Below are positions 50,585 to 63,950 of a stretch of 64,000 bases of DNA, piece after piece. Position numbers and translations under genes: made by a program. Source of the DNA: Halomonas faecis (lineage in GTDB: Bacteria; Pseudomonadota; Gammaproteobacteria; Pseudomonadales; Halomonadaceae); the NCBI RefSeq assembly GCF_010993975.1, contig NZ_JAACZO010000043.1, positions 124,001 through 188,000 of the forward strand. Reading direction: 5' to 3'. Every line of letters begins with the position of its first letter. The stretch's first letter is position 1. A model generated the notes under the pieces. That model did not search any database. It worked only from the letters and a program-made list of their open reading frames with translations, and was not told the DNA's origin.

Positions 50585-51616
50585 ATGACCCGTTTCATGC
50601 CCAAGTCCCTCCCCGCTGCCTGCCTGCTCGGTGCCATGACCCTGGCCGCTCAGGCCCAGGCGGCGACCACCGTCAACCTCAGCTACAACGGCGCCCCCGA
50701 CCCGGACAAGAACGCCGTTCACGTCTTCGCCACCAATCTCCAGGAGCTGGTGGCGGAAAAGACCGACGGCGAAATCGAGCTCGAGCTCTACCCCAACAGC
50801 CAACTGGGCGACGAGGAGGAGCGCATGGAGCAGACCATGAACTCTCCGAGTCTCAACGTGGCTTCCTTCGCTGGGATGTCGCCGCTGGTGCCGGAGATCT
50901 TCGTCAGCGCGATTCCCTTCCTGTTCGAGGATTTCGAGGACGCGCGCACTTTCTTCGACGAAGGCGAGTACTGGCAGGAGGTCGAGGCGGCCCTGCAGGA
51001 GCGCACCGGCATGCAGTTGCTGGCCGTGGTCGAAGAGGGCGGTTTCCTGGCCTTCACCAACGATGAGAAGCCCATTCACTCGCCGGCCGATTTCGAGGGG
51101 CTGCGCTTCCGCGCCATGGACCCCAGCCAGGTGGCGCTCTACGAGGCCTTCGGTGCCTCCGGCACGCCGATTCCCTGGACCGAGGTGTACATGGCCCTGC
51201 GCACCGGGGTCGCCGACGGCCAGATGAACCCGCCGATGTACATCATCCTCGGCAGCCTCTACGAGGTACAGGACTACCTGACGCTGGCCAACATCCAGTA
51301 CTCCGATCAGTTCCTGGTCGGCAACGGCGCGATGATCGACGGCTGGGGCGAGGCGACCCGCGAGGCCTTCATGGAGGCGGTCGAGGAGGCCAACGTCATG
51401 GCCCGCGAGCACAACGAGGCGAGGGTGGACGAACGCATCGCCTACCTCGAGGAGCAGGGCATGGAGATCATCCGCCCATCCGAGGAAAACCTCGCGGCGT
51501 TCCGCGAGCAGGGCCAGCCGGCCTACCTGGAGTGGCTCGTCGAGGAGCAGGGCATCGAGCAGCGCTGGATCGACATGGCGCTGGAAGATGCCGGCATGAC
51601 GCACCTCACCGAGTGA
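50585..51616 (+). CDS. dctP: TRAP transporter solute-binding protein (DctP)
   Basis: The 343-residue periplasmic protein has a signal peptide (FMPKSLPAACLLGAMTLAAQAQA) and the DctP fold: LSYNGAPDPDKNAVHVFATNLQEL, FRAMDPSQVALYEAFGASGTPIPWTEVYMALRTGVADGQ and a later ALEDAGMTHL end. Family members bind organic acids, including sialic acid, dicarboxylates and 2-oxo acids; the conserved Arg in LRFRAMDPSQ fits a carboxylate ligand. AAGGAG precedes ATG 50585. dctQ and dctM follow. Confidence 0.93.
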   Translation: MTRFMPKSLPAACLLGAMTLAAQAQAATTVNLSYNGAPDPDKNAVHVFATNLQELVAEKTDGEIELELYPNSQLGDEEERMEQTMNSPSLNVASFAGMSPLVPEIFVSAIPFLFEDFEDARTFFDEGEYWQEVEAALQERTGMQLLAVVEEGGFLAFTNDEKPIHSPADFEGLRFRAMDPSQVALYEAFGASGTPIPWTEVYMALRTGVADGQMNPPMYIILGSLYEVQDYLTLANIQYSDQFLVGNGAMIDGWGEATREAFMEAVEEANVMAREHNEARVDERIAYLEEQGMEIIRPSEENLAAFREQGQPAYLEWLVEEQGIEQRWIDMALEDAGMTHLTE

Positions 51617-51624
51617 TCCTGCCC

Positions 51625-51646
51625 GCCCGGCCCTTCGCGGCCGGGC
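51625..51646 (+). terminator. Attenuating hairpin between dctP and dctQ
   Basis: GCCCGGCC-CTTCGC-GGCCGGGC is a perfect 8-bp GC stem 9 nt after the dctP stop. There is no T-run. Such hairpins often make the binding protein more abundant than the membrane subunits in transport operons. Confidence 0.6.
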
Positions 51647-51671
51647 ACTTCCTACGAAGGGACAGCTTCCC

Positions 51672-52163
51672 ATGACGCGATTTCGTCAACGGGTGCTGGC
51701 GGTCAGCCGTCCCGTGACGCTGACCTTGGCCAGCGCCCTGCTGCTGATCAACCTGGCGGTGATCCTGTATGGCGTCTTCATGCGCTATCTGGTCGGCGGT
51801 GCACCGATCTGGACCGATGAACTGTCGCGGTTTCTGATCATCGGCAGCGTGATGCTCGCCGCCGGCGCCGTGTGGGTGGAGGGCGGCCACATGCGCGTGG
51901 CACTGATCGAACGGTTGCTGCCGGCCCGGCTCACGCGCCTGCTACACCTCTACCAGTGGCTGCTGACCCTGTTGCTGGCGGTAGCCGGCGCGCTGTTCAG
52001 CTATCGCTACGCCCTGTCGGTGGCCATGTTCACCACCTCGGGGCTGGGCATCAGCCGCACCGCGCCCATGCTGTCGCTGCCCATCGGCTTTGCGCTGCTG
52101 GCCTGGCAGGCGCTGTGGTACGGCCCCGGCCCCTTGCCGTCCCAGGCGGAGGAGGCTGCATGA
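51672..52163 (+). CDS. dctQ: TRAP transporter small membrane subunit (DctQ)
   Basis: The 163-residue protein has four membrane helices and the DctQ pattern AVILYGVFMRYLVGGAPIWTDELSRFLIIGSVMLAAGAVW. It forms the membrane part with DctM. GGGAC precedes ATG 51672, and its stop overlaps the dctM start (ATGA). Confidence 0.92.
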   Translation: MTRFRQRVLAVSRPVTLTLASALLLINLAVILYGVFMRYLVGGAPIWTDELSRFLIIGSVMLAAGAVWVEGGHMRVALIERLLPARLTRLLHLYQWLLTLLLAVAGALFSYRYALSVAMFTTSGLGISRTAPMLSLPIGFALLAWQALWYGPGPLPSQAEEAA

Positions 52164-53437
52164 CGTTCACCATGCTTGCCGTCTTTCTCGTGCACGTGCT
52201 GCTCGGCCTGCCGCTGTTCGTGTCGTTGCTGGCCACGGCAGTGGTGGGCTTTCTGTTCGTGGACCCGACCATGATCCCGCGCATGATGCCCCAGCAGTTC
52301 TTCGGCGGCATCAACGTCTTCTCGCTGATGGCGATACCGCTGTTCATCCTGGCCGGCAACCTGATGAACGCCAGCGGTTTGACCGACCGCCTGATGGGCC
52401 TGGCGCGGCTGCTGGTGGGCCACCTGCGCGGCGGCATGGGCCATGTCAACGTGGTCTCCAGCGTGTTCTTCGCCGGGGTCAATGGCTCGGCAGTGGCGGA
52501 TACCTCGGCGCTGGGGTCGTTGCTGGTGCCTTCCATGCGCAAGGCGGGTTATTCGACGGCGTTCGCCGCCGGCCTGACCGCCGGCAGTTCGCTGATCGGG
52601 CCGATCATACCGCCCAGCATCTTCATGATTCTCTACGCTTCGCTGACCAATACCTCGGTGGGCGACCTGTTCCTGGCCGGCGTGGTGCCGGGGCTGATCC
52701 TCGGCGTGGCGTTCATGGCCATGAATGCCTGGTACGCCTGGCGCCAGGGCATGGCGACCACGGGGCGCTGGCCGCAGGCCGGCGAGCTGGCCTTGGCGGC
52801 GTTTGCCGCGCTGCCAGCGCTGGTCGCTCCGGTGATCATCGTTGCCGGCATCGTCATGGGCTTCGTCACGCCCACCGAGTCCGGTGCACTCACCGCCCTC
52901 TACGTGGCGCTGTGCGGCGTGGCGCTTGGCCAACTGCGGCTGGCCGATTTCTGGGATGCCATCGTCACCACCACGCGGCTGACTGCGGCGATCTTTCTGA
53001 TCATGGCGGCGGCGGCCACCATCAGCTGGCTGCTCTCCTACGCTCAGGTGCCCGAGCGCTTCGTCGAGCTGCTGGCGCCCTATGTCGACCGGCCAGTGGT
53101 GATCCTGCTGCTGCTCAGCGCCATCACCTTCGTCACCGGCATGTTCATGGAGGAGGTCTCGGCGCTGATGCTGCTCACGCCAATCTTCTCGCCGGTGGCG
53201 ATGATGGCGGGCATCGACCCGGTGCATCTCGGCATCATCATCACGCTGAACATCACCATCGCACTCATCACGCCGCCCATGGGGGCCTGCGTGTTCGTCG
53301 CTGCGGCGGTCAGCCGGCTCGAGATCACCGCGCTGTTTCGCACCATTTGGCCTTTCGTGCTGATGGCAGTGCTGGTGCTGCTGTTGCTGATCGCGTTTCC
53401 CGGCTTGACCCTGTGGCTGCCGGCGGCGCTCGGCTAG
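52160..53437 (+). CDS. dctM: TRAP transporter large membrane subunit (DctM)
   Basis: The 425-residue protein has about twelve helices and DctM signatures: MAIPLFILAGNLMNASGL, NVVSSVFFAGVNGSAVADTSALGSLLVPSM, IGPIIPPSIFMILYA and FVTPTESGALTALY. It couples solute uptake to the Na+ gradient, which suits a halophile. GGAGG precedes ATG 52160; the start is coupled to dctQ. The dipeptidase gene starts 25 bp after the stop. Confidence 0.94.
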   Translation: MTFTMLAVFLVHVLLGLPLFVSLLATAVVGFLFVDPTMIPRMMPQQFFGGINVFSLMAIPLFILAGNLMNASGLTDRLMGLARLLVGHLRGGMGHVNVVSSVFFAGVNGSAVADTSALGSLLVPSMRKAGYSTAFAAGLTAGSSLIGPIIPPSIFMILYASLTNTSVGDLFLAGVVPGLILGVAFMAMNAWYAWRQGMATTGRWPQAGELALAAFAALPALVAPVIIVAGIVMGFVTPTESGALTALYVALCGVALGQLRLADFWDAIVTTTRLTAAIFLIMAAAATISWLLSYAQVPERFVELLAPYVDRPVVILLLLSAITFVTGMFMEEVSALMLLTPIFSPVAMMAGIDPVHLGIIITLNITIALITPPMGACVFVAAAVSRLEITALFRTIWPFVLMAVLVLLLLIAFPGLTLWLPAALG

Positions 53438-53462
53438 CCATGACTGAACGACTGGAATGCCC

Positions 53463-54230
53463 ATGACGCTCGAATCCCCTTCCGACCCGCGGTGCCTGAC
53501 ACCGATTCCGTCCCTGGCCGAGCCGCCCTGGGAGGCGCTCTCCCGTCTGCCCATTGCGGTCGGCGACGAGCCCTTGCTGCCGTTGAGCCTGGCGCCCCAG
53601 CCGGTCAAGACGTTTCCCGCCTATGCACGCCTGGGAATTCCCGGCGCGGTGCTCGAGTGCTACGTGCGCGAAGGCGTCTATCGACGCTTGCTGGCCGCGG
53701 CTCGCTCATTGCCGGCCGGGCTGGGCCTGGTGGTGCTCGATGGCTGGCGACCCTGGCGGGTGCAGCAGTACCTATTCGATACCCTCTATGAAGCGCTGCA
53801 GAGCCGTTATGCCGATCTTGACGAGACGGCGTTGCTGGCGCGCACTCGTGAGTTCGTGGCCATGCCCAGCCGCGATCCGGTGGCTCCCAGCCCGCATCTC
53901 ACCGGTGGGGCGGTGGATGTGACGCTGTGCGACGCCGATGGCGTGATGCTCGACATGGGTTCGCTGTTCGACGAAGCCAGTGCGGCCTCGCACAGCGATC
54001 ACCTGGAGCGACTCGGCTCGCTCAGCGAAGCGCAGCGCCGGGCTCGCGACCGGCGGCGTCTGCTCTACCACGCCATGGCCGAGCAGGGCTTCACCAACCT
54101 GCCCAGCGAGTGGTGGCACTATGACTTCGGCGACCAGCTGTGGGCCCACTACGGTGGTCATGAGGGCGCTCGTTACGGGCCCACCGAGCCCGAAACCCTC
54201 GAGCATCGCTGGCGGCAGTCGTTGGCGTGA
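53463..54230 (+). CDS. ddpX: D-alanyl-D-alanine dipeptidase (VanX/DdpX family, M15D)
   Basis: The 255-residue protein has no signal peptide and carries the M15D zinc motifs SPHLTGGAVDVTL (SxHxxGxAxD) and EWWHYDF (ExxWH), with LVVLDGWRPWRVQQYLF before them. DdpX enzymes cleave D-Ala-D-Ala in the cytoplasm, either for nutrition or, as VanX, for resistance. Vancomycin resistance is unlikely in a Gram-negative bacterium with no vanH/vanA neighbours. Location after a TRAP transporter suggests use of an imported D-amino-acid compound. ATG 53463 follows TGGA by 6 nt and is preferred to ATG 53457. The AraC-type gene follows after 39 bp. Confidence 0.85.
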   Translation: MTLESPSDPRCLTPIPSLAEPPWEALSRLPIAVGDEPLLPLSLAPQPVKTFPAYARLGIPGAVLECYVREGVYRRLLAAARSLPAGLGLVVLDGWRPWRVQQYLFDTLYEALQSRYADLDETALLARTREFVAMPSRDPVAPSPHLTGGAVDVTLCDADGVMLDMGSLFDEASAASHSDHLERLGSLSEAQRRARDRRRLLYHAMAEQGFTNLPSEWWHYDFGDQLWAHYGGHEGARYGPTEPETLEHRWRQSLA

Positions 54231-54269
54231 GGCATCGTGTATGCCCACGACGTTGAGCGAGGCGTTGCC

Positions 54270-55241
54270 ATGCGATTGAAGCTTCAGGGGGCCTTTCCCG
54301 AATGCGTCGGCTTTCTGCTGCTGCCGCGTTTCTCGATGATGGCTTTCTTCTCGGCGGTGGAACCGCTGCGTATCGCCAACCGCATCAGCGGCCGCGAGCT
54401 GTTCGACTGGCAACTGATCAGCGAGGATGGTGGCCCGGTCACCGCCTCCAATGGCATGACGCTGCTTGCCGACCGTGCCATCGGCGACGTGCACTCGCTG
54501 CCTTCACTGGCGGTATGCAGCGGCTTCGCCCCGGAGGCACACCACAGCCGGCCGTTGATGGCCTGGCTACACCGGCTCGACCAGGCCGGCTGCGTGCTGG
54601 GCGGGCTCGATACCGGTGGGTTCGTGCTCGCCGCTGCGGGGCTGCTCGATGGCGAGCGGGTGACGCTGCACTGGGAGAGCCTGCCGGCCTTTCGCGAGCG
54701 TTTCCCCGCGATAGAGACCTCTGAAGAGCTCTTCGAGCTTGGCGAGCGCCGCTTCTCCTGTGCCGGTGGCGCGGCGGCCATGGACATGGCGCTGGAGGTG
54801 ATCGCTCGGCGCCATGGGGCGCGCCTGGCGATCGACGTCTCGGAGCAGCTGATCCACGAGCGCCTGCGCAGCCGCAGCGATCGACAGCGCATGACGCTGG
54901 TGCGTCGTCTGGGCACGCACAACCCGCGCTTGATCGAGGCGGTGGCCACCATGGAGCGTCATCTGGAGGCGCCACTGTCGCTGGGCGAGCTGGCCCGGCG
55001 CAGCGGCGTATCGCTGCGCCAGCTGCAGCGCCTCTTCGAGGGGGAGCTGGGCGTCTCGCCGCAGCAGTGGTACCTGCGCCTGCGTCTGGAACGCGCCCGC
55101 CATCTGCTCGCCGAGACCGATCTCGATATCCTGGCCGTGGGCCTGGCCTGCGGCTTCGCCTCCAGCTCGAGCTTTTCCCGCGCCTTCCGCGCGTACTATG
55201 GCCACTCGCCGCGGGAGGAGCGTCGGCAGGCTGGCGGCTGA
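54270..55241 (+). CDS. GlxA-type AraC-family regulator
   Basis: The 323-residue protein joins an N-terminal DJ-1/PfpI-like (GATase1) domain (about 10-190, FLLLPRFSMMAFFSAVEPLRIANR) to a C-terminal AraC DNA-binding domain (about 215-315, LGELARRSGVSLRQLQRLFEGELGVSPQQW). This layout is shared with GbdR, CdhR, ArgR and similar regulators of choline, carnitine and amino-acid use. ATG 54270 follows GAGG by 7 nt and is preferred to GTG 54237. It lies in the same direction as the TRAP-dipeptidase genes and may regulate them. Confidence 0.88.
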   Translation: MRLKLQGAFPECVGFLLLPRFSMMAFFSAVEPLRIANRISGRELFDWQLISEDGGPVTASNGMTLLADRAIGDVHSLPSLAVCSGFAPEAHHSRPLMAWLHRLDQAGCVLGGLDTGGFVLAAAGLLDGERVTLHWESLPAFRERFPAIETSEELFELGERRFSCAGGAAAMDMALEVIARRHGARLAIDVSEQLIHERLRSRSDRQRMTLVRRLGTHNPRLIEAVATMERHLEAPLSLGELARRSGVSLRQLQRLFEGELGVSPQQWYLRLRLERARHLLAETDLDILAVGLACGFASSSSFSRAFRAYYGHSPREERRQAGG

Positions 55242-55270
55242 CGGAACGAAGCGTCCGCGGCGTAACGGCT

Positions 55271-56191
55271 TCACGCCGTCACCAGCCGCTCCAGTTCCTC
55301 GAGATAGCTCTCCAGCACCAGATTGGGGGGTGCCCCCTTGCGGGTGATGGCGCTGTAGTGGGTGAAATAGTGCCAGCGCTGAGGGTTCAGGGCGCGCATC
55401 CGGCCGTCGCGGACCCATCGCTCGGCGTAGTGGGTCGGCAGGTAGCCGATATAGCGCCCAGACAGGATCAGGAAGGCGATGCCCTCGCGGTCGGTCGCCG
55501 AGGCCGAGGCTCTGAGCGGCTCGTGGACTGCTTTGATCTCCGGCGTCTGGGCGTAGGCGGGCACCACGGCGTCACAATCCGCGAGTTGCTCCTGTGTCAC
55601 CGTTTCGGCATCGAACAACGGGTGGCCTGCGGCGCAATAGAGCTGCGAGGCCTCCTCGTATAGCGAAAGGTACTGCAATCCTGGCAAGGTCTTGAGCGCC
55701 GGAACCACTCCCGTGTGCAGGCGTGCATCCAGTACGGCCAGCTCGATGTCGCTGGGCGGAATCATGCGGATGTTGATGCGCACATCCGGCCCACGCTCCT
55801 TGAGCGCGCTGAGCGCATGGGTGATGTGCATCTCGGGCATGGTCACCAGGTTGTCGGTGATACCGATGTTGAGTTCGCCCTTGAGCCGGGCATGCAGGCC
55901 GTTGACCCGGGTGCGGAAGCCTTCCACCGCGGCCAGCAGTTGCAGCGTCGATTCGTAGACCTCAGCGCCTTCGTCGGTCAGGGCGAAACCGCTGCGGCCG
56001 CGCTGGCACAGGCGCAGGCCGAGGCGCGTCTCCAGGTCGTTCATCGCCATGCTGATGGCGGCCCGGCTGATGCCCAGCTCCACCTCGGCGGCAGAGAACC
56101 CGCCGCACTCCACGACCTTGCGATAGACCCGCAGCAGGCGCAGGTCGGCGTCGCTGGGCTGTCCCATCGGCGTGGCTTTGCGGTGTGACAT
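55271..56191 (-). CDS. LysR-family regulator divergent from bauA
   Basis: The 306-residue protein has a LysR helix-turn-helix (about 16-75, LLRVYRKVVECGGFSAAEVELGISRAAISMAMNDLE) and a co-inducer domain. AAGGAGGAG precedes ATG 56191. It is divergent from the beta-alanine transaminase gene across 174 bp, the standard layout for a pathway regulator, and is likely to respond to beta-alanine, a pyrimidine breakdown product or a related amino acid. Its stop is 29 bp from the convergent AraC-type gene. Confidence 0.87.
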   Translation of the reverse strand: MSHRKATPMGQPSDADLRLLRVYRKVVECGGFSAAEVELGISRAAISMAMNDLETRLGLRLCQRGRSGFALTDEGAEVYESTLQLLAAVEGFRTRVNGLHARLKGELNIGITDNLVTMPEMHITHALSALKERGPDVRINIRMIPPSDIELAVLDARLHTGVVPALKTLPGLQYLSLYEEASQLYCAAGHPLFDAETVTQEQLADCDAVVPAYAQTPEIKAVHEPLRASASATDREGIAFLILSGRYIGYLPTHYAERWVRDGRMRALNPQRWHYFTHYSAITRKGAPPNLVLESYLEELERLVTA

Positions 56192-56365
56192 GCGACTCCT
56201 CCTTGGCGGGCACCCCAGGCGGCAGCGAAAGAACCTGCGCAGGGCCCATAAAGTTAAGCAGGAGCTTGCCTGAAATTAAACACCTTTTGATTTAACTGAT
56301 TGAAGGCGGGGACTAGCCTGAATCGAAAGAGATCGTCGATGGCCATAATAACGGAGGCCAATGCC

Positions 56366-57709
56366 ATGACCGCTCAGGAATTCCCTCATGCCGCTGGGCT
56401 CAGCGCCGAGCAGCTCGATGCCTACTGGATGCCCTATACCGGCAACCGTCAATTCAAGCGCGACCCGCGTATCATCGTGGGCGCCAAAGGCAGTTACCTC
56501 ACCGATGCCCAGGGGCGGCAGGTCTTCGATGGCCTCTCGGGCCTGTGGACCTGTGGCGCCGGACACTCCCGTCCGGAAATCGCCGATGCGGTCGGCAAGC
56601 AGCTGCGCGAGCTGGACTATGCCCCCGCCTTCCAGTTCGGTCATCCCAAGGCCTTCGAGCTGGCCCACCGGCTGCGTGAGCTGACGCCGGCCGGCCTGGA
56701 CTACACCTTTTTCACCGGTTCCGGCTCCGAGAGCGCCGATACCTCTCTGAAGATCGCCCGCGCCTACTGGCGCAAGAAAGGCAAACCGACCAAGACCAAG
56801 CTGATCGGCCGTGCCAAGGGCTACCACGGCGTGAACTTCGGCGGTTTCAGTCTGGGCGGCATCGGGGCCAACCGTGCGCTGTACGGCCAAGGCGTGGATG
56901 CCGATCACCTGCCGCACACCCTGATGCCGGAGAATGCCTTCACTCGCGGCATGCCCGAGCGCGGTGCCGAGAAGGCCGATGAGCTACTGGAGCTGATCGC
57001 CCTGCACGATGCCTCCAACATCGCGGCGGTGATCGTCGAGCCGCTGGCCGGCTCCGCCGGGGTGATTCCGCCGCCCAAGGGGTACTTGAAGCGGCTGCGC
57101 GAGATCTGCGATGCACACGAGATCCTGCTGATCTTCGACGAGGTGATCACCGCCTTCGGCCGCATGGGGTCGATGACCGGCGCCGAGGAGTTCGGTGTCA
57201 CCCCCGACATCATGAACTTCGCCAAGCAGCTGACCAACGGGGCCGTGCCCATGGGCGGCGTGACGGTCAAGCGCGATATCTACCACACCTTCATGGAGCA
57301 GGGCGGGCCCGATTACATGCTCGAGCTTCCCCACGGCTATACCTACTCTGGCCATCCGGCGGCCTGTGCCGCGGCCCTGGCCTCGCTGGACATCCTGGAG
57401 CAGGAGCGCCTGATCGAGCGCGTGCGCGAGATGAGCCCGATCTTCGAGGAGGCGCTGCACGGCCTCAAGGGCACCCGCTATGTCAGCGACATCCGCAACT
57501 ACGGGCTCGCCGGGGCACTGACGATCGAACCCCATCCCGGCGAGCCGGCGCGGCGGCCCTACGAGATTGCCATGAAGTGCTGGGAGAAAGGCTTCTACGT
57601 GCGTTTCGGCGGCGACACCATCCAGCTTGGCCTGCCATTCATCGTCGAGCGCGAGGAGATCGATCGGGTCGTCAATGCACTTGGCGATGCGATCGGCGAA
57701 CTGGACTGA
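56366..57709 (+). CDS. bauA: Omega-amino acid (beta-alanine):pyruvate transaminase
   Basis: The 447-residue class III PLP enzyme has FTGSGSESADTSLKIARAYW, AKGYHGVNFGGFSLGGIG, the PLP Asp in LLIFDEVITAFGRMG and the Lys in IMNFAKQLTNGAVPMGG. The end MKCWEKGFYVRFGGDTIQLGLPF is that of beta-alanine:pyruvate transaminases. It moves the amino group of beta-alanine to pyruvate, giving malonate semialdehyde for the next gene. GGAGG lies 8 nt before ATG 56366. mmsA follows after 38 bp. Confidence 0.92.
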   Translation: MTAQEFPHAAGLSAEQLDAYWMPYTGNRQFKRDPRIIVGAKGSYLTDAQGRQVFDGLSGLWTCGAGHSRPEIADAVGKQLRELDYAPAFQFGHPKAFELAHRLRELTPAGLDYTFFTGSGSESADTSLKIARAYWRKKGKPTKTKLIGRAKGYHGVNFGGFSLGGIGANRALYGQGVDADHLPHTLMPENAFTRGMPERGAEKADELLELIALHDASNIAAVIVEPLAGSAGVIPPPKGYLKRLREICDAHEILLIFDEVITAFGRMGSMTGAEEFGVTPDIMNFAKQLTNGAVPMGGVTVKRDIYHTFMEQGGPDYMLELPHGYTYSGHPAACAAALASLDILEQERLIERVREMSPIFEEALHGLKGTRYVSDIRNYGLAGALTIEPHPGEPARRPYEIAMKCWEKGFYVRFGGDTIQLGLPFIVEREEIDRVVNALGDAIGELD

Positions 57710-57747
57710 ACATCTCAACATCCGACAGACCCATCGAGAGGCGACAC

Positions 57748-59238
<1,491 letters not shown>

Positions 59239-59245
59239 GCGTACC

Positions 59246-59270
59246 GGGGGGACGTGGCCATCGTCCCCCC
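59246..59270 (+). terminator. Terminator-like hairpin after mmsA
   Basis: GGGGGGACG-TGGCCAT-CGTCCCCCC is a perfect 9-bp stem starting 7 nt after the mmsA stop. It is followed by CCTCCCTTCTC, a pyrimidine tail without a true T-run. Confidence 0.65.
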
Positions 59271-59976
59271 CCTCCCTTCTCAAGGCACCGACCGTGAGCA
59301 TCGGGTGATCGGTGGCCGTATCCCTCTCAGCAAGTATCCCCGACTTCCCCTATCTAGTGTCTGGAGGCGTTCCGGCGTCTACGTGAAATGCATGACCGTG
59401 AGTGCCGACGCCGGTATCTTCACTATGCCTCGGAAAGCCAGAGAAAGAGCGCCCGTATTATGGCAACCATTGCCAACGATAGCGTCGTGCATGGACGGGT
59501 AAAGGTGTGGCATGGAAAGGCATGACGGACCGATCCTTCCTATCAGGAACGGCAGTTATCGGCCTGTGAATTCCTGCACTTTCCGAGTGCATGATCCAGC
59601 ATTATGAAGCATTGCAGTGCAGCGTAAATCGACTTTACCGGATGGCAAAAAAGTCCTTGACCAACCCGGGCATGGCTTTTACCTTTACCAGTAGGTAAAA
59701 AATAAACACAATATGGCTGATACCTGATATGTCAATCAATGTCGATTTAATTCAGTTTTTTACAGGCATTAGGCATGGCTGGCAGCCGTGATGGTCGTGC
59801 GGCGAACCGCCATGCCTGGTAGGGCTTGATCCCCAGTCCGGCATTCGCTCTATTCATCAAGTCGACTTGTCCGAATGATTCGATTTCGGGCGATAGGGCG
59901 ATGTCGTGCCCGGAATAAACGGGGGTTATCGATAGCGCGATAATTGAACTCAACAACACAACAATGAGGTTGCGAT
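59271..59976. other. AT-richer intergenic region before the pyrimidine genes
   Basis: These 706 bp hold no convincing gene. From about 59580 the composition is clearly more AT-rich than the neighbours. An inverted element TTTACC-AGTA-GGTAAA lies at 59684-59699, with an extra TTTTACC copy just before it, upstream of AT-rich DNA that may hold the promoter of the next operon. A leftward 70-codon frame (59747-59959) with an odd basic end (RFAARPSRLPAMPNA) is probably not expressed. Confidence 0.5.
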
Positions 59977-60852
59977 ATGTCGAATAAAGTGAAATGCGGT
60001 CTGATTCAAATGTCGCTAAAGGGCGATACGTCGATGAGCCCGGAGGAGATTCGGGAAAAGATGATAGAAGCGCATCTTCCCTTGGTTGACGATGCGGCGA
60101 ATCAGGGCGTGCAGGTGCTCTGTTTCCAAGAGGTGTTCACACAACCCTATTTCTGTCCGAGCCAAGACAAGAAGTGGTATGACTCGGCGGAAAAGATTCC
60201 CGACGGGCCGACCACCAAGTTGATGCAGGAGTATGCCAAGAAGCATCGCATGGTCATCGTGGTGCCGATCTACGAAGAAGACATGCCGGGCGTTTTCTAC
60301 AACACCGCCGCGGTCATCGATGCGGACGGCAGCTATCTCGGAAAATATCGCAAGAATCACATTCCGGACACTGCGCCGGGTTTCTGGGAAAAGCTCTACT
60401 TCAAGCCAGGAAACTGCGGCTACCCCGTCTTCGATACCGCTTACTGCAAACTTGGCGTCTATATCTGCTACGACCGGCATTTCCCGGAAGGGTGGCGCGC
60501 GCTTGCACTCAATGGCGCGGAGTACATCGTCAACCCCTCTGCCACCGTAAAGGGCAAGAGTCGTTATCTCTGGGAGCTGGAACAGCCGGCATCGGCCGCC
60601 GCCAATGCCGTGTTCATCGGCGCGATCAATCGCGTGGGGCGCGAAGCGCCATGGGACGAGCAAATGGGTGACTTCTACGGTTCCAGCTACATCGTCAATC
60701 CCATGGGGAAGATCGAAGCGCAGGCCAGCGAGGACAAGGACGAACTTCTCGTTCACGAGATCGATCTGGACATGATTCGCGAGGTTCGCAAGGGCTGGCA
60801 GTTCTTCCGGGATCGGCGGCCTGAGTCCTATGACGAATTGGTGGACTATTGA
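59977..60852 (+). CDS. Beta-ureidopropionase (nitrilase superfamily)
   Basis: The 291-residue cytoplasmic amidase has the nitrilase triad Glu52 (CFQEVFTQPYFCPSQD), Lys126 (GKYRKNHIPD) and Cys164 (VYICYDRHFPEGWR). The QPYFCPSQDKKWYD and YDRHFPEGWRALALNGAE segments are those of N-carbamoyl-beta-alanine amidohydrolases. It would release beta-alanine, CO2 and ammonia, feeding BauA and MmsA. GAGG precedes ATG 59977. The gene starts an operon with the NCS1 transporter (72 bp) and dihydropyrimidinase. Confidence 0.92.
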   Translation: MSNKVKCGLIQMSLKGDTSMSPEEIREKMIEAHLPLVDDAANQGVQVLCFQEVFTQPYFCPSQDKKWYDSAEKIPDGPTTKLMQEYAKKHRMVIVVPIYEEDMPGVFYNTAAVIDADGSYLGKYRKNHIPDTAPGFWEKLYFKPGNCGYPVFDTAYCKLGVYICYDRHFPEGWRALALNGAEYIVNPSATVKGKSRYLWELEQPASAAANAVFIGAINRVGREAPWDEQMGDFYGSSYIVNPMGKIEAQASEDKDELLVHEIDLDMIREVRKGWQFFRDRRPESYDELVDY

Positions 60853-60924
60853 TACCGCCTGCGAGTCGAGGGCGGGGCTGGAGATTGCCCCGGAAATCAC
60901 AATAACAATACAGCGAGCTGAGTC

Positions 60925-63904
<2,980 letters not shown>

Positions 63905-63916
63905 GTGCAGAGAGCC

Positions 63917-63950
63917 AAGCTGGCGGGACGAGGTCCCGCCAGCTTGCTTT
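63917..63950 (+). terminator. Rho-independent terminator after dihydropyrimidinase gene
   Basis: AAGCTGGCGGGAC-GAG-GTCCCGCCAGCTT is a perfect 13-bp stem 13 nt after the stop, followed by GCTTTATG. It closes the pyrimidine operon. Confidence 0.85.

Noticed and set aside
52007..53608. Leftward open frame of 533 codons opposite dctQ, dctM and the ddpX start
   Set aside because: It crosses three real genes and is His, Gln and Arg rich without domains.
53463..54230. Vancomycin-resistance vanX
   Set aside because: No vanH, vanA or vanRS neighbours and a Gram-negative context; a metabolic DdpX role fits better.
59747..59959. Small leftward gene of 70 codons
   Set aside because: No good ribosome site, no family and odd basic composition; kept only as a note in the intergenic entry.
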